Source: Pseudomonadota bacterium
GTDB lineage: Bacteria; Pseudomonadota; Alphaproteobacteria; Acetobacterales; Acetobacteraceae
Reading direction: 5' to 3'
Assembly: GCA_018240405.1 (NCBI GenBank)
Contig: JAFEFW010000006.1
Coordinates: 1-51,613 of the forward strand
Length of the DNA: 51,613 bases
Below, in pieces: positions 8,930 through 18,246 of the stretch; position 1 is the first letter of the stretch; the number at the start of each line of letters is the position of its first letter. The position numbers and the translations under genes were made by a program. A model generated the notes under the pieces. That model saw only the letters and a list, made by a program, of their open reading frames with translations, ran no database searches and had not been told where the DNA came from.

Positions 8930-8949
8930 ATATAAAGATATCTCTATAT
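8930..8949 (-). promoter_or_regulatory. SahR-like operator upstream of ahcY
   Basis: A 20-bp inverted repeat centred on GATATC (minus strand ATATAGAGATATCTTTATAT) has a single mismatched pair and is very AT-rich against its surroundings. It lies 34-53 nt upstream of the ahcY start, where a repressor would cover the promoter or early transcript. It resembles the site I know for SahR/ArsR-type regulators of ahcY and met genes in alphaproteobacteria; that link is from memory, not from a search. The remaining gap up to the sulfotransferase start at 9250 shows no gene. Confidence 0.55.
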
Positions 8950-9249
8950 GCGCAAGTGACTTGTCGATCTCGGGTATGGATCATGCGAGCAGGTGGATGC
9001 GCCGGCTCGTCATACGGGTGGGCCGCGACGGCGATGAGCGCCGACCGCAAATCAACCGGCTCTGACGCTGACCCGTCAGCCGCTTCCCAGGCGCCAGGGC
9101 CGATCGCACTTGCTCGCGCCGCCGATCTGGCAGGGCGCAGCCTGGCGCCAGTCCGCCATTGCCGCGGTACCTGATGGTGCGCATGCCTGCTTCGCGCCAT
9201 GATTCTCTCGCAGCCCAGCTGCGATAGCGCGTGGTGTCAGGAACGGATC

Positions 9250-10092
9250 ATGGGTGAACGCCGGGTAGCGGCCGTTGTACTGGGAATGCACCGCAGCGGC
9301 ACATCCGCTGTCGCAGGTACCTTGGCGCATCTCGGATTACAGCAGCCCCGGACGTTGTTTCCGCCGTCTGCGGACAATCCAGCCGGATACTTCGAGTCAC
9401 CCCGGATCGTAGCGGCGAACCACCACATCCTGTCAGTCGATGGATGTGCCTGGGCCACCTGTCTGAAGTTCAATGCCACCCGCACGCGGCGGTCTCTGGC
9501 CGCTCACATGGACACCGTGCTGCGCGACATACTGCTGCAGGAGTACGGGAACTCTGGGCCGTTCGTGGTGAAGGACCCGAGGCTCTGCGTCACATTACCG
9601 CTGTGGCAACCCGCGCTCGAATTGCTGGGCGTGGATCAACGCCACCTGGTCGTCGTCCGGCATCCGCTGGAGGTCTGCCGCTCACTGGCCGCACGCGACT
9701 CACTGCCACAGGACCGCGCGGCGCTACTCTGGCTGCATCATCTGCTGGAAGCTGAGCAAACCACGCGCACCGGTAAGCGGGCGGTTGTGCTGTACGATGA
9801 TGTCATGTCCGACTGGCGCTCGGCGATCCGGCAAGCGGGCGAAGTCGCCGGCATTGATTGGCCGATCGGCATCGACAAGGCAGCCAACGACGTCGACCGT
9901 TTTCTTGCTGCACCGCTTCGCCATCACAAGGCACATCGATACTCCGCGATGCTGGGACCTGCGCCGGTCGATCGGTTGGTAAGCGACACGTGGTCGGCAT
10001 TGCGGCATCTGGCGCGTGCGCCGGACGACGCGGCGGCACTGCACAGCCTAGACCGAGTATACGCCGCATTCTCGCACTGGCGCGCAGTATAG
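9250..10092 (+). CDS. sulfotransferase family protein
   Basis: This 280-residue protein has the 5'-phosphosulfate loop near its N-terminus (VVLGMHRSGTSAVAG, residues about 8-22) and a 3'-phosphate-binding region (VVVRHPLEVCRSLAARDS, about 136-153), the two PAPS-binding elements of sulfotransferases. Such proteins transfer sulfate from PAPS to carbohydrate, lipid or peptide hydroxyls; bacterial versions often modify surface glycans. The acceptor is unknown. The ATG at 9250 is chosen over an upstream frame extension because AGGAACG sits 8 nt before it and the protein then begins two strands before the P-loop. It stands alone, converging on rnd. Confidence 0.82.
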   Translation: MGERRVAAVVLGMHRSGTSAVAGTLAHLGLQQPRTLFPPSADNPAGYFESPRIVAANHHILSVDGCAWATCLKFNATRTRRSLAAHMDTVLRDILLQEYGNSGPFVVKDPRLCVTLPLWQPALELLGVDQRHLVVVRHPLEVCRSLAARDSLPQDRAALLWLHHLLEAEQTTRTGKRAVVLYDDVMSDWRSAIRQAGEVAGIDWPIGIDKAANDVDRFLAAPLRHHKAHRYSAMLGPAPVDRLVSDTWSALRHLARAPDDAAALHSLDRVYAAFSHWRAV

Positions 10093-10225
10093 GAAGCGAT
10101 TGACGAGAGGCAGGCGCACTGAGGCACTGACCTGCCGGCGCCAGGGAACACACGGACGTTCCGCCACGAAGAAGCAGGCGCGGCAGCACGCTTCCGCTGC
10201 CAATAACGACCGAACTGGCGGCGCT

Positions 10226-11413
10226 TTACCCCTCGATCGGGATAAACTTTACCTTCCGCCCGTCGACACCCAGCGCCACCTTGCCCTGCTTCAGCAGCAA
10301 TGCGTCGTTGCCGAAAACGTCGCGCCGCCAGCCATGCATGACCGGAATGTCGGGTTCATCCTCCAACGCAAGCCGGTCGATGTCGTCGGAGCTGGCAACG
10401 AGCCGCGGCGCCACGTGGTGCTGTTCGCTCTTGGCCGCCAGCATGACCTTCAGCAGCGAAACCAGCGCCGCCGACGGGCGGCCCGCATCACGCACCGCCG
10501 AAACCGCGGGAAGCTCCGCATCCGGCACAGCCTTCGCGGCCGCCAGTGCATCCAGCAGCGCGGTGCCGGACTTGCCTTCGGCGAAACCCTTCGTCACACC
10601 GCGTACACGAGCCAAAGCATCGGATGTAGCCGGCGCGGTGGCGGCGATCTCCAGCAAGGCCTCGTCCTTGATCAGCCGCTGGCGGGGAATGTTGATCCGC
10701 TGTGCCTCCCGCTCCCGCCATGCCGCGGTGGTCTTCAGCAGATGCAGAAAACGCCGGTTGTTCGAACGCGGTCGGAGCCGCTCCCACGCCGTCTCCGGGT
10801 CCGGGCGATAGGTCGCTGGATCGCCCAAAATCCCCATCTCCTCCGCCACCCAGCCGAGCCGGCCCTCACGCTCCAGCCGCTGGCTGAGCCTTGTGTAGAC
10901 CTCGCGCAGATGCGTCACATCCGCTGCGGCGTAGCTGATCTGCGCTGGCGACAGCGGCCGCACGGACCAGTCGCTGAACCGGTGCGCCTTGTCGATCGCG
11001 CCGCCGGTCAGCGCCGAGACCAGAGCGTCGTAGCCCACCTGCTCCCCGAAGCCGGCCACCATCGCCGCCACCTGGGTATCGAACAGCGGCTTCGGCACGT
11101 CGCCATAGCGCAGTACGAAGATCTCTATGTCCTGGCGGGCGGCGTGGAAGACTTTGGTTACGGCACCATCGGCGAACAGCGTGCCAAGGGGCGTCAGATC
11201 AATGCCAACAGAAAGCGCATCGATCACGGCGACCTCATGCTCGCCAGCGACCTGAACAACACAGAGTTCAGGCCAATACGTGCGTTCGCGCATGAACTCG
11301 GTGTCCACGGTCACGAACGTCTCGGCATGCATCCGCTGGCAGAAGGCGGCAAGTTCGTCTGTCGTTGTGATGAGCTGCGGTAGCGGAAAAATAGGGCGGG
11401 GGGAGCGAGCCAT
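10226..11413 (-). CDS. rnd: ribonuclease D
   Basis: This 395-residue 3'-5' exoribonuclease matures tRNA 3' ends and other stable RNAs. The DEDD nuclease core is intact: Asp37 and Glu39 (VTVDTEFMRERTYWP), Asp95 (FHAARQDIEIF), then Tyr161 and Asp165 (YAAADVTHLREVY), making it the DEDDy type. A helical HRDC domain follows (about 210-290, NNRRFLHLLKTTAAWREREAQ), where the family binds RNA. Length fits alphaproteobacterial RNase D. It is divergent from the broken nitroreductase gene across 122 bp, with no strong ribosome-binding site before its ATG. Confidence 0.95.
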   Translation of the reverse strand: MARSPRPIFPLPQLITTTDELAAFCQRMHAETFVTVDTEFMRERTYWPELCVVQVAGEHEVAVIDALSVGIDLTPLGTLFADGAVTKVFHAARQDIEIFVLRYGDVPKPLFDTQVAAMVAGFGEQVGYDALVSALTGGAIDKAHRFSDWSVRPLSPAQISYAAADVTHLREVYTRLSQRLEREGRLGWVAEEMGILGDPATYRPDPETAWERLRPRSNNRRFLHLLKTTAAWREREAQRINIPRQRLIKDEALLEIAATAPATSDALARVRGVTKGFAEGKSGTALLDALAAAKAVPDAELPAVSAVRDAGRPSAALVSLLKVMLAAKSEQHHVAPRLVASSDDIDRLALEDEPDIPVMHGWRRDVFGNDALLLKQGKVALGVDGRKVKFIPIEG

Positions 11414-11535
11414 TGCCGTGTTCTACACGCCCATGTGTGAAAGACAAAAAGAACGTGTCACGTGCCCGCTGGACTGCCGCCGGGGTCCGGCAGTGTATAT
11501 CGTTGCGCAACACACACCAGCGTAGGAGCCGCTCA

Positions 11536-12231
11536 ATGTCGGATATTCCGCTGTTTGAGGCGATTCACACCGCGCGTGCGATCCGCCGCCTGACCGAGGA
11601 GCCAGTACCTGAACCGCTCATCACGAGGGTGTTGGACGCTGCGATCCGGGCACCAAATGGCGGCAACGCGCAGAACTGATACTTCCTCGTCGTGCGGGAC
11701 GCCGAAAAGCGTCGGCAGCTTGGAACAATCTATCGGAAAGCCGCCGACGAGGTTTCCGAAATCTACGCCGCCCGCGGATGCCCGCCGCACATGACGGAGG
11801 ATAAATTCCAGCGCCTGATGGCCGCCGGTGCGCATCTGTGGGCTCATATGGGCGATGCGCCGGTTATCCTGATCCCCTGTCTCGCGCGGCGTGTCATGCC
11901 ACCGCGCGAGGCGCTGCCAAAAGCCGTGGCGGACCGGTATGATGCGCATCTGGCTTACCAGGAGCAAATTCGCGGCGCCAGCATCTACCCAGCGGTGCAG
12001 AACATCGTCCTCGCCTGCCGCGGCCTCGGTCTGGGAACAGTTATCACCACCAACCACATCCTCTATGAAGACGAGGTGCGTGCGGTCCTGCGTATCCCCG
12101 CCGACATCGCCACCTTTGCCCTGATGCCGCTTGGGTTTCCGCGCGGCAAGTATGGGCCTGTGGTGCGCAAGCCGCTGGCAGAGGCGGTATTCGCCGACAC
12201 CTGGGGGAACGCCTGGACCGACACGGTGTAG
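11536..12231 (+). pseudogene. nitroreductase-family gene interrupted by one in-frame TGA
   Basis: One continuous frame of 231 codons starts at ATG 11536 (AGGAG 8 nt before) and is broken only at codon 48 (11677-11679) by TGA. The context reads APNGGNAQN-stop-YFLVVRD; nitroreductases have Trp here (typical GGNxQxW), and TGG to TGA is one base change. Beyond the stop the frame stays coherent: a flavin-fold core, the late motif GLGLGTVITTNHI and a normal C-terminus (MPLGFPRGKYGPV). Intact, it would be an FMN-dependent NAD(P)H oxidoreductase of nitro compounds or quinones. It is either a fresh pseudogene, a sequencing error, or read through at low level. It converges on lon with 8 bp between the stops. 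Confidence 0.85.
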
Positions 12232-12239
12232 GCGAGGTC

Positions 12240-14591
12240 TCAGACAGGGACCGGCAACGCTATTTTCAATGCCGTCGCCATCGCATCGTCCACCGTCTCC
12301 AGCCAGACGAAGGTCAGCCGCTCCCGCGTGCTCTGCGGGATGTCGTCATAGTCGCGACGGTTGCGCGCCGGCAGTAACACCGTGCGTATACCGGCACGTT
12401 CTGCGGCGACGACCTTCTCACGGATGCCGCCGACCGGAAGCACGATGCCGCGCAGGCTGATCTCACCGGTCATCGCGATGGTCGGATCGACCGCCTGTCC
12501 AACCATCAGCGACGCCAGCGACAGGAACATGGCCACGCCTGCGGACGGTCCATCCTTCGGAATGGCGCCCGCCGGGACATGGACGTGAATATCGCTGCGT
12601 TCGAACAGGCCGGGCTCGATGCCCAGGCCGCTGGCGCGCGACTTCAGCAGGCTGAGCGCCGCCTGGGCGCTTTCCTTCATCACCTCGCCAAGTTGCCCGG
12701 TCAGGATCAGCCTGCCGTTGCCAGCCATGCGGGTGCTTTCAATGAACAGAATATCGCCGCCGACCGGCGTCCAGGCCAGGCCGGTGACGATACCGGCCAT
12801 AGCGGCACGGTCCGCCGCCTCAGGCTCGAACCGCCCGGCGCCCAGAATCGGCTGCAGGTCGTCGGGTGCGATGCGGATCAGGCCGCTGTGCCCCTCGGCC
12901 ACGCGGGCCGCCGCATTGCGCAGCACGGCGCCAATCTCACGCTCCAGGTTGCGAACGCCGGCTTCGCGCGTATAGCCGCGGACGATGGCCGACAGGGTCG
13001 CATCGTCAATCTCGGCCTGGTGCGGCGTCAGCCCGTTACGCTGCAACTGCCGCGGCACGAGGTATCGGCGGGCGATGACCAGCTTCTCCTCCTCGGTGTA
13101 GCCGGAGAGCTGCACGACTTCCATCCGGTCGCGCAACGGCGCCGGGATCGTGTCCATCTGGTTGGCTGTCGCAATGAAAAGCACACGGCTGAGATCATAA
13201 GGGACGCCAAGGTAAGCGTCGCGGAACGTGGCATTCTGTTCCGGGTCCAGCACTTCCAGCAGTGCCGAGGCCGGGTCGCCTTGAAAACCGCCAGCACCGA
13301 GCTTGTCGATTTCGTCGAGCATCATGACGCAGGAGCGCGATCCCGCTCGGCGGACGCCCTGAATGATATTACCCGGTAACGAGCCGACATAGGTGCGGCG
13401 ATGGCCGCGGATCTCGCTTTCGTCGTGCACGCCACCCAGGCTGACGCGCACGAACGGTCGCCCGATGGCGCGGGCAATCGACTGGCCGAGCGAGGTCTTG
13501 CCAACGCCGGGCGGGCCGACAAAGCACAGGATCGGACCACGGCCGTCCGGGTTCAGCTTCCGCACGGCGAGGAATTCGATAATCCGGCGCTTGATCTTTT
13601 CCAGGTCGTGATGGTCCTCGTCGAGCACCCGCCGCGCCTCGGCGATGTCGATAAGCTTTTCGTCGGCGACCTTCCATGGCAGTTCAGACAGCCACTCCAG
13701 GTAGGTGCGCACCATACCGGATTCCGGGCCACCCTCCGGCATCCGCTCCAGCCGACGCAGTTCGCGCTGCGCCTGATTGTTGACCTCCTCCGGCAGCGCG
13801 GCCTCCTCCAGCGCGCGCCGCAGGTCGGCGAGTCCGGGGGAGCCCGCTTCGTCCTCGCCCAGTTCCTTCTGGATCGCCTTCAACTGCTCGCGCAGCATGA
13901 ACTCGCGCTGGCGGCCTTCCATCGTGGCGCGGGTGCGCTGGCCGATATCGGCTGACAGACGCAGCACTTCCAGCCGATAGGCGAGCCGCCATAGCACGCG
14001 GTCGAGCCGAGGCAGCAACGGCACAGTTTCCAGGATCTCCTGCTTGTCGGCCGGCGGCAGGTCCATCAGGCTGGCGACCATGTCCGCCAGTTGGCCGGGC
14101 TGCTCAATCGACTGTACCGCGGTCGCCAGCTCGGGTGGCGACTGCTCCATCAGCCGTAGCGCTTCCAGAGCACGTTCACGCAGCTGCAGGAAACGGGCAT
14201 CAATCTCGGCGCCGGCACCACCGGGTTCAAGAATGCGCTCGACGCGCACGGTTCGCGGGTCGGAGCCGTCAACCGTGTCCAGGATGCGGATCCGGCCAGT
14301 GCCCTGGATAATGGCGTGATGCGTCCCGTCACGGCCCGAGACGTAGCGCAGCAGGCGTCCTTCGGTGCCGATTGGGTGCAGGTCGGCGAGGCCCGGGCTT
14401 TCGGCCCCCGGATCGCGCTGCAATACAACGGCAACGGAGCGGCTGGAACGCGCGGCCTCCTGCAGGGCGGCCTCGACGATCGGGCGGTTGGCCAGGAATG
14501 GCAGCACGACGCCGGGAAACAGCACGATCTCGCGCACTGGCAGGAGCAGCAATTCGTCCTGGTCCTGGGGGGCTTGGGGCGAGGCATCCAT
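12240..14591 (-). CDS. lon: ATP-dependent Lon protease
   Basis: This 783-residue homohexameric cytosolic protease degrades misfolded and regulatory proteins. Domains in order are the N-terminal substrate-binding LAN domain (about 12-205, LLLLPVREIVLFPGVVLPF), a coiled helical linker, the AAA+ module (Walker A GPPGVGKTS, Walker B MMLDEIDKLG), and the peptidase domain with the Ser-Lys dyad: Ser in PKDGPSAGVAM (near 675) and Lys in GGIREKVVAAERAG (near 718). Length matches the LonA class. Its ATG overlaps the stop of hsp20 (TGATG), so the chaperone and protease are translationally coupled. This is probably a second, Hsp20-linked Lon, since the main lon often lies in clpX-lon clusters; that cannot be checked here. 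Confidence 0.97.
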   Translation of the reverse strand: MDASPQAPQDQDELLLLPVREIVLFPGVVLPFLANRPIVEAALQEAARSSRSVAVVLQRDPGAESPGLADLHPIGTEGRLLRYVSGRDGTHHAIIQGTGRIRILDTVDGSDPRTVRVERILEPGGAGAEIDARFLQLRERALEALRLMEQSPPELATAVQSIEQPGQLADMVASLMDLPPADKQEILETVPLLPRLDRVLWRLAYRLEVLRLSADIGQRTRATMEGRQREFMLREQLKAIQKELGEDEAGSPGLADLRRALEEAALPEEVNNQAQRELRRLERMPEGGPESGMVRTYLEWLSELPWKVADEKLIDIAEARRVLDEDHHDLEKIKRRIIEFLAVRKLNPDGRGPILCFVGPPGVGKTSLGQSIARAIGRPFVRVSLGGVHDESEIRGHRRTYVGSLPGNIIQGVRRAGSRSCVMMLDEIDKLGAGGFQGDPASALLEVLDPEQNATFRDAYLGVPYDLSRVLFIATANQMDTIPAPLRDRMEVVQLSGYTEEEKLVIARRYLVPRQLQRNGLTPHQAEIDDATLSAIVRGYTREAGVRNLEREIGAVLRNAAARVAEGHSGLIRIAPDDLQPILGAGRFEPEAADRAAMAGIVTGLAWTPVGGDILFIESTRMAGNGRLILTGQLGEVMKESAQAALSLLKSRASGLGIEPGLFERSDIHVHVPAGAIPKDGPSAGVAMFLSLASLMVGQAVDPTIAMTGEISLRGIVLPVGGIREKVVAAERAGIRTVLLPARNRRDYDDIPQSTRERLTFVWLETVDDAMATALKIALPVPV

Positions 14592-14980
14592 CAGGGCAGT
14601 CTCCGCAGCGCCAGCACCAGCAAGCCGTCGGCCAGCTCACGTCGGGTGATTTCGTAGCGGCCCGGCGGGATGGAGACACGGCGTTCGAACCGCCCATGCG
14701 GCAGTTCCATACGCAGTACGCGCGCCTGTTGCAGGAAAGACGGCAGCCGGCGGCTACCCACAATGGCGAGGTTGGAATCGTGAATCACGATCTCAACCTC
14801 ATCCGCCCGCACGCCGGGCAGCGCGGCCATGATCACCAGTTCGTCCGGCGTCTGCAGCACGTCGACCGGCGGCTCCCAGCCGTGCCTGTCGGGCCGGAAG
14901 AAGTCGTGATGCAGCCGTTCCGCGCGCGCCAGCGCGGCAACGGCCTCCGCCCACATCAGGTCTGCGGCGGAACGTGGCAT
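14591..14980 (-). CDS. small heat-shock protein (Hsp20/alpha-crystallin)
   Basis: This 129-residue protein has one alpha-crystallin domain (about 40-129): EPPVDVLQTPDELVIMAALPGV and VEIVIHDSNLAIVGSRR are its early strands, and FERRVSIPPGRYEITRRELADGLLVLALRR its C-terminal strands including the conserved G-x-L core. It is an ATP-independent holdase that keeps unfolding proteins soluble. The frame extends further upstream, but ATG 14980 gives a normal family length and has GAGGG about 9 nt before it. The stop overlaps the lon start by one base, so holdase and protease are made together. Heat-shock control is likely but no promoter could be read confidently. Confidence 0.9.
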   Translation of the reverse strand: MPRSAADLMWAEAVAALARAERLHHDFFRPDRHGWEPPVDVLQTPDELVIMAALPGVRADEVEIVIHDSNLAIVGSRRLPSFLQQARVLRMELPHGRFERRVSIPPGRYEITRRELADGLLVLALRRLP

Positions 14981-15065
14981 GACGGGGACCCTCGCGACGA
15001 TTGCGACGGGAACGTCATGCCAGCGGGGTGGTTGCGCGGCGGGCCGGACACATCCCGCCGCTGTG

Positions 15066-15953
15066 TCAACGATTTGGCGCTGCGCTGACCGAAACGTCCA
15101 CGTACAGCCCGATGGCATCATCGGCCCGGCCGAAGAACCCGCCCGATACGGGACTGGCCTGTGCGGCTTCCCGCGCGACGCCGACGCGCACCAAGTTGGC
15201 GCCGGCGATCAGGCCGTTGGTCGGATCATACTCCACCCATCCGGCGCCCGGCAGATAGACGCTGCACCAGGCATGCGTGCTGCCGCCGCCGCGTGTCGTG
15301 CCCCACTCATTGTCGTAGAGGTAGCCGGTGACGAACCGCGCAGCGACGCCGAAGCTGCGCAGGGCTTCGATCATCAGGACGGCGAAGTCGCGGCAGGTGC
15401 CGGAACCCAGCGCCAGGGTCTGCGCAGCCGTCTGCGTGCCGACCTCATAGCGGGCGTTATAGCGGAACTCGGCCTTGATGGCGTGCGTCATCGCCTCCAG
15501 CACCGCCAGCGTGTCGGTGGTGCCGGCAGCGGCGGCGGTGCGGCGCGCCCAAGCCACGACCGCGCCGTCCGTATCAGGCGACGAGGGCTGGGCCAGGTGC
15601 GCCAGGTCCGCTGCCTCGTGTGGGCCGTAGGTGAAGGGGAATTGTGCCGCCTCGGGGTCCAGGCTGTAGCGCGGCACGGGCGGACCTTCAGGATGGTGCG
15701 TCAGGTCCAGCGTGGAGACGATGCGCAGGCGGTCCGTCCGCAGCGCCTCCGGCCAGTTCAGGTAGCAGATGGCGTTGTCGAACACGTCGTGCTTCCAGTG
15801 CACGGCGGACGGCGGCGGATCAACCTCAAGTTCCGCCTTGTGCAGGTGCAGATCGTGGCTTTCATCCGGCCGGAGCAACAGCCGGTGCCGCGTCAGGCCA
15901 ACCGCATTGCGGTAGGTGTATTCGGTTGTGTGCGCGATCCTGATGCGTGCCAT
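15066..15953 (-). CDS. transglutaminase-like cysteine protease with N-terminal beta domain
   Basis: This 295-residue protein has the N-terminal domain of bacterial transglutaminase-like proteins (residues 1-100, RIAHTTEYTYRNAVGLTRHRL) followed by the papain-like core. The catalytic triad is visible: Cys187 (GSGTCRDFA), His227 (STHAWCSVY) and Asp243 (EYDPTNG). Members are thought to be peptidases or amidases; many are encoded with an alpha-E protein and a circularly permuted ATP-grasp protein, which are absent here. ATG 15953 is preferred over an in-frame ATG 24 nt earlier because GGAGG lies 9 nt before it. It lies 85 bp upstream of hsp20 on the same strand and is divergent from the SLC13 gene. 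Confidence 0.9.
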   Translation of the reverse strand: MARIRIAHTTEYTYRNAVGLTRHRLLLRPDESHDLHLHKAELEVDPPPSAVHWKHDVFDNAICYLNWPEALRTDRLRIVSTLDLTHHPEGPPVPRYSLDPEAAQFPFTYGPHEAADLAHLAQPSSPDTDGAVVAWARRTAAAAGTTDTLAVLEAMTHAIKAEFRYNARYEVGTQTAAQTLALGSGTCRDFAVLMIEALRSFGVAARFVTGYLYDNEWGTTRGGGSTHAWCSVYLPGAGWVEYDPTNGLIAGANLVRVGVAREAAQASPVSGGFFGRADDAIGLYVDVSVSAAPNR

Positions 15954-16080
15954 GCGCGCAGCCTCCAGCCACTCCATGAACAAGATTGTCACGCCGTCGT
16001 CCGCGGACCAAACCGATCGCAGTAGACGCGCGCGATAATTTGGCGGCAACACGTCCGTCTGCGCACAGACGGGACTTCGC

Positions 16081-17910
16081 ATGAACCTCCAGCTTGCCGT
16101 CATCCTGCTGATGCTCGCCGCATCCGTCGCCATGTTCGTCGCCAACCGGCCACGGATGGACGCCGTTGCGCTGCTGGTCATCGTGGCCATGCCGTTCACC
16201 GGCGTCATGACGATGAACGAGGCGCTGGCTGGATTTGCCGATTCGTCGATCATCCTGATCGGTGCGCTGTTCGTCATCGGCGAGGGCCTGGTGCGTACCG
16301 GCGTCGCCCGCCGCCTGGGCGATTGGCTGGATGCGCAGGGCGGCGGCAGCGAGGCAAAGCTGCTGGTGCTGCTGATGGCCGCCGTCGCCGGCCTAGGATC
16401 CGTGATGAGTTCGACCGCCGTGGTCGCGATGTTCATCCCGGTGGTGCTGCGCATTTCACAGAACCGCGGCCTATCGCCCGGCCAGTTGATGATGCCGTTG
16501 AGCATGGCGGCGCTGATCAGCGGCATGCTGACGCTGGTGGCGACCGCGCCCAACCTGGTGGTCAACGCCGAGCTGATCCGCGAGGGCGGCGCGGGGTTCA
16601 GCTTTTTCAGCTTCACCCCGTTTGGCCTGCCGATCCTGGCACTTGGGATTCTCTATATGCTGGTGGGACGCCGTCTGCTGCGCTCCGGACAGGCAACACT
16701 ATCCACCTCCGGCCGCCCGACATTACGCGACTGGACAGCGTTGTACCAGCTTGGCCAACGTGAGCAGCGCGTCGTCGTACGGGACCACTCGCCGCTGATC
16801 GGGCAGACGGTGGACGCACTCCGGCTTGGTCCACAGGGGGTGAAGCTGCTGGCGATTGAGCGCGGCAGCGGCCTGGCGGCACAGATCCTGCGGCCGACCG
16901 ACAGCACGCGCATCGCTGCCGCCGACACGCTGCTGATCGACACAGACCCGCCATTGGCCGAGATCGACGCGATCTGCGCGGCCTACGGGGTCGACCGCAT
17001 TCCGTTCACCGACGCCCCAGGTTATTTTGGCGACTTTGCCCAGGACATCGGCATGGTGGAGGTCATCCTCCCGGCCGACTCTGTACTGATCGGCCAGACC
17101 GTGCAGGAGGCCCGCATCCGGTCGGAATACGGGCTGACGGTGGTTGGGCTGCGCCATGGCCGCAAAGTGGTTACCGGCGGGCTACCGGTGGAGCCGCTGA
17201 AAGTGGGCGACACACTGTTGCTGGTCGGTTTCTGGTCGGATATCCGCGCTTTGCGGGACGATCGCGCCGACATGGTGATCCTGAATATGCCGGCAGAGTT
17301 CGATGAGGTGCTGCCGGCCGCGCGCAAGGCGCCGCACGCGTTGGGCGTGCTGGGCCTGGTGGTAGCGCTGATGGTCAGCGGCGCGATCCCAAACGTGCAG
17401 GCGGCGCTGATCGGTTGCCTGCTGATGGGGTTGTTGGGCTGCGTCGACTTCCGCAGCGCCTATGGATCGATCAGTTGGAAGACACTGATCCTGATCATCG
17501 GGATGCTGCCGTTCTCGCTGGCGTTACAGCGCACCGGTGGGGTCGAACTGGCAGCCGAAGCAGTGATCCAGCTTGTCGGCAGCGCCTCGCCGCGCTTCGC
17601 GCTGGCCGTGCTGTTCGTCATCACCGCCGGGCTGGGACTGTTCATTTCCAATACGGCAACGGCGGTGCTGATGGCACCGGTGGGGCTGGCGGTCGCCAAG
17701 GACCTGGCGCTATCACCCTATCCGTTCGCGATGACCATCGCACTGGCGGCGTCCACGGCCTTCATGACGCCGATTTCCTCGCCGGTAAACACGCTGGTGG
17801 TTGGGCCGGGGCGCTATGTGTTCGGCGATTTTGTGAAGGTTGGTGTGCCGTTTTCCATTCTGGTCGCAGTCGTCAGCGTGCTGCTGGTGCCGCTGTGGCT
17901 ACCATTCTGA
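16081..17910 (+). CDS. SLC13/DASS family permease with two internal RCK_C (TrkA-C) domains
   Basis: This 609-residue inner-membrane protein is a sodium- or proton-coupled anion permease of the divalent anion:Na+ symporter class. The transmembrane halves (about 1-205 and 420-609) flank two soluble RCK_C domains (about 210-300 and 310-400; VVRDHSPLIGQTVDALRLG and VILPADSVLIGQTVQEARI mark each). Substrate-site signatures of the family are present: SSTAVVAMFIPVVL and TAPNLVVNAEL in the first half, ISNTATAVLMAPVGLAVAK and TPISSPVNTLVVGPGRY in the second. It may carry sulfate, citrate or dicarboxylates. It is a single-gene unit, divergent from the transglutaminase gene across 127 bp. Confidence 0.92.
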   Translation: MNLQLAVILLMLAASVAMFVANRPRMDAVALLVIVAMPFTGVMTMNEALAGFADSSIILIGALFVIGEGLVRTGVARRLGDWLDAQGGGSEAKLLVLLMAAVAGLGSVMSSTAVVAMFIPVVLRISQNRGLSPGQLMMPLSMAALISGMLTLVATAPNLVVNAELIREGGAGFSFFSFTPFGLPILALGILYMLVGRRLLRSGQATLSTSGRPTLRDWTALYQLGQREQRVVVRDHSPLIGQTVDALRLGPQGVKLLAIERGSGLAAQILRPTDSTRIAAADTLLIDTDPPLAEIDAICAAYGVDRIPFTDAPGYFGDFAQDIGMVEVILPADSVLIGQTVQEARIRSEYGLTVVGLRHGRKVVTGGLPVEPLKVGDTLLLVGFWSDIRALRDDRADMVILNMPAEFDEVLPAARKAPHALGVLGLVVALMVSGAIPNVQAALIGCLLMGLLGCVDFRSAYGSISWKTLILIIGMLPFSLALQRTGGVELAAEAVIQLVGSASPRFALAVLFVITAGLGLFISNTATAVLMAPVGLAVAKDLALSPYPFAMTIALAASTAFMTPISSPVNTLVVGPGRYVFGDFVKVGVPFSILVAVVSVLLVPLWLPF

Positions 17911-18246
17911 AGGTGATCCAGCCGGGCCCGCAATCCGGCGTGGTCGCTGGGCTCGACCCTGCTGGTTCCGGCAGACGGGTCTCTCCAGCACCGCCGTCGA
18001 CGAAGTTGATTGCGCTGGTTTCACGCGGAGCGCGGCGGCAACGTGAAGGTCCGCGGAGAATGGTCCTGACGGCGCCATGGCATCGGGCCTTCCGCAATCG
18101 CACCGAGATGAGCCGCGCCGCCTGCCCTCCGCGTCTCCGGCCTTCGCCACGTGAAACCAAACCGGCAGGCACCGGCACAGGCCGCGCCAGGGAAGCATCG
18201 GCCGTCACGTCGGGCGCATGGCTGACTATGCCGTGATCGACGAGTG
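17911..18246. other. convergent intergenic region, no supported gene
   Basis: These 336 bp lie between two genes that run toward each other (SLC13 and xerD). No frame has a ribosome-binding site with a recognisable product, and no classic hairpin plus T-run is visible. Minus-strand frame translation near 17930-18010 gives a phrase (TRLPEPAGSSPATTPD) that I associate with spurious ORFs over dispersed intergenic repeats in alphaproteobacteria, so this could be a copy of a noncoding repeat. That is a recollection and needs a genome-wide search. Confidence 0.35.
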
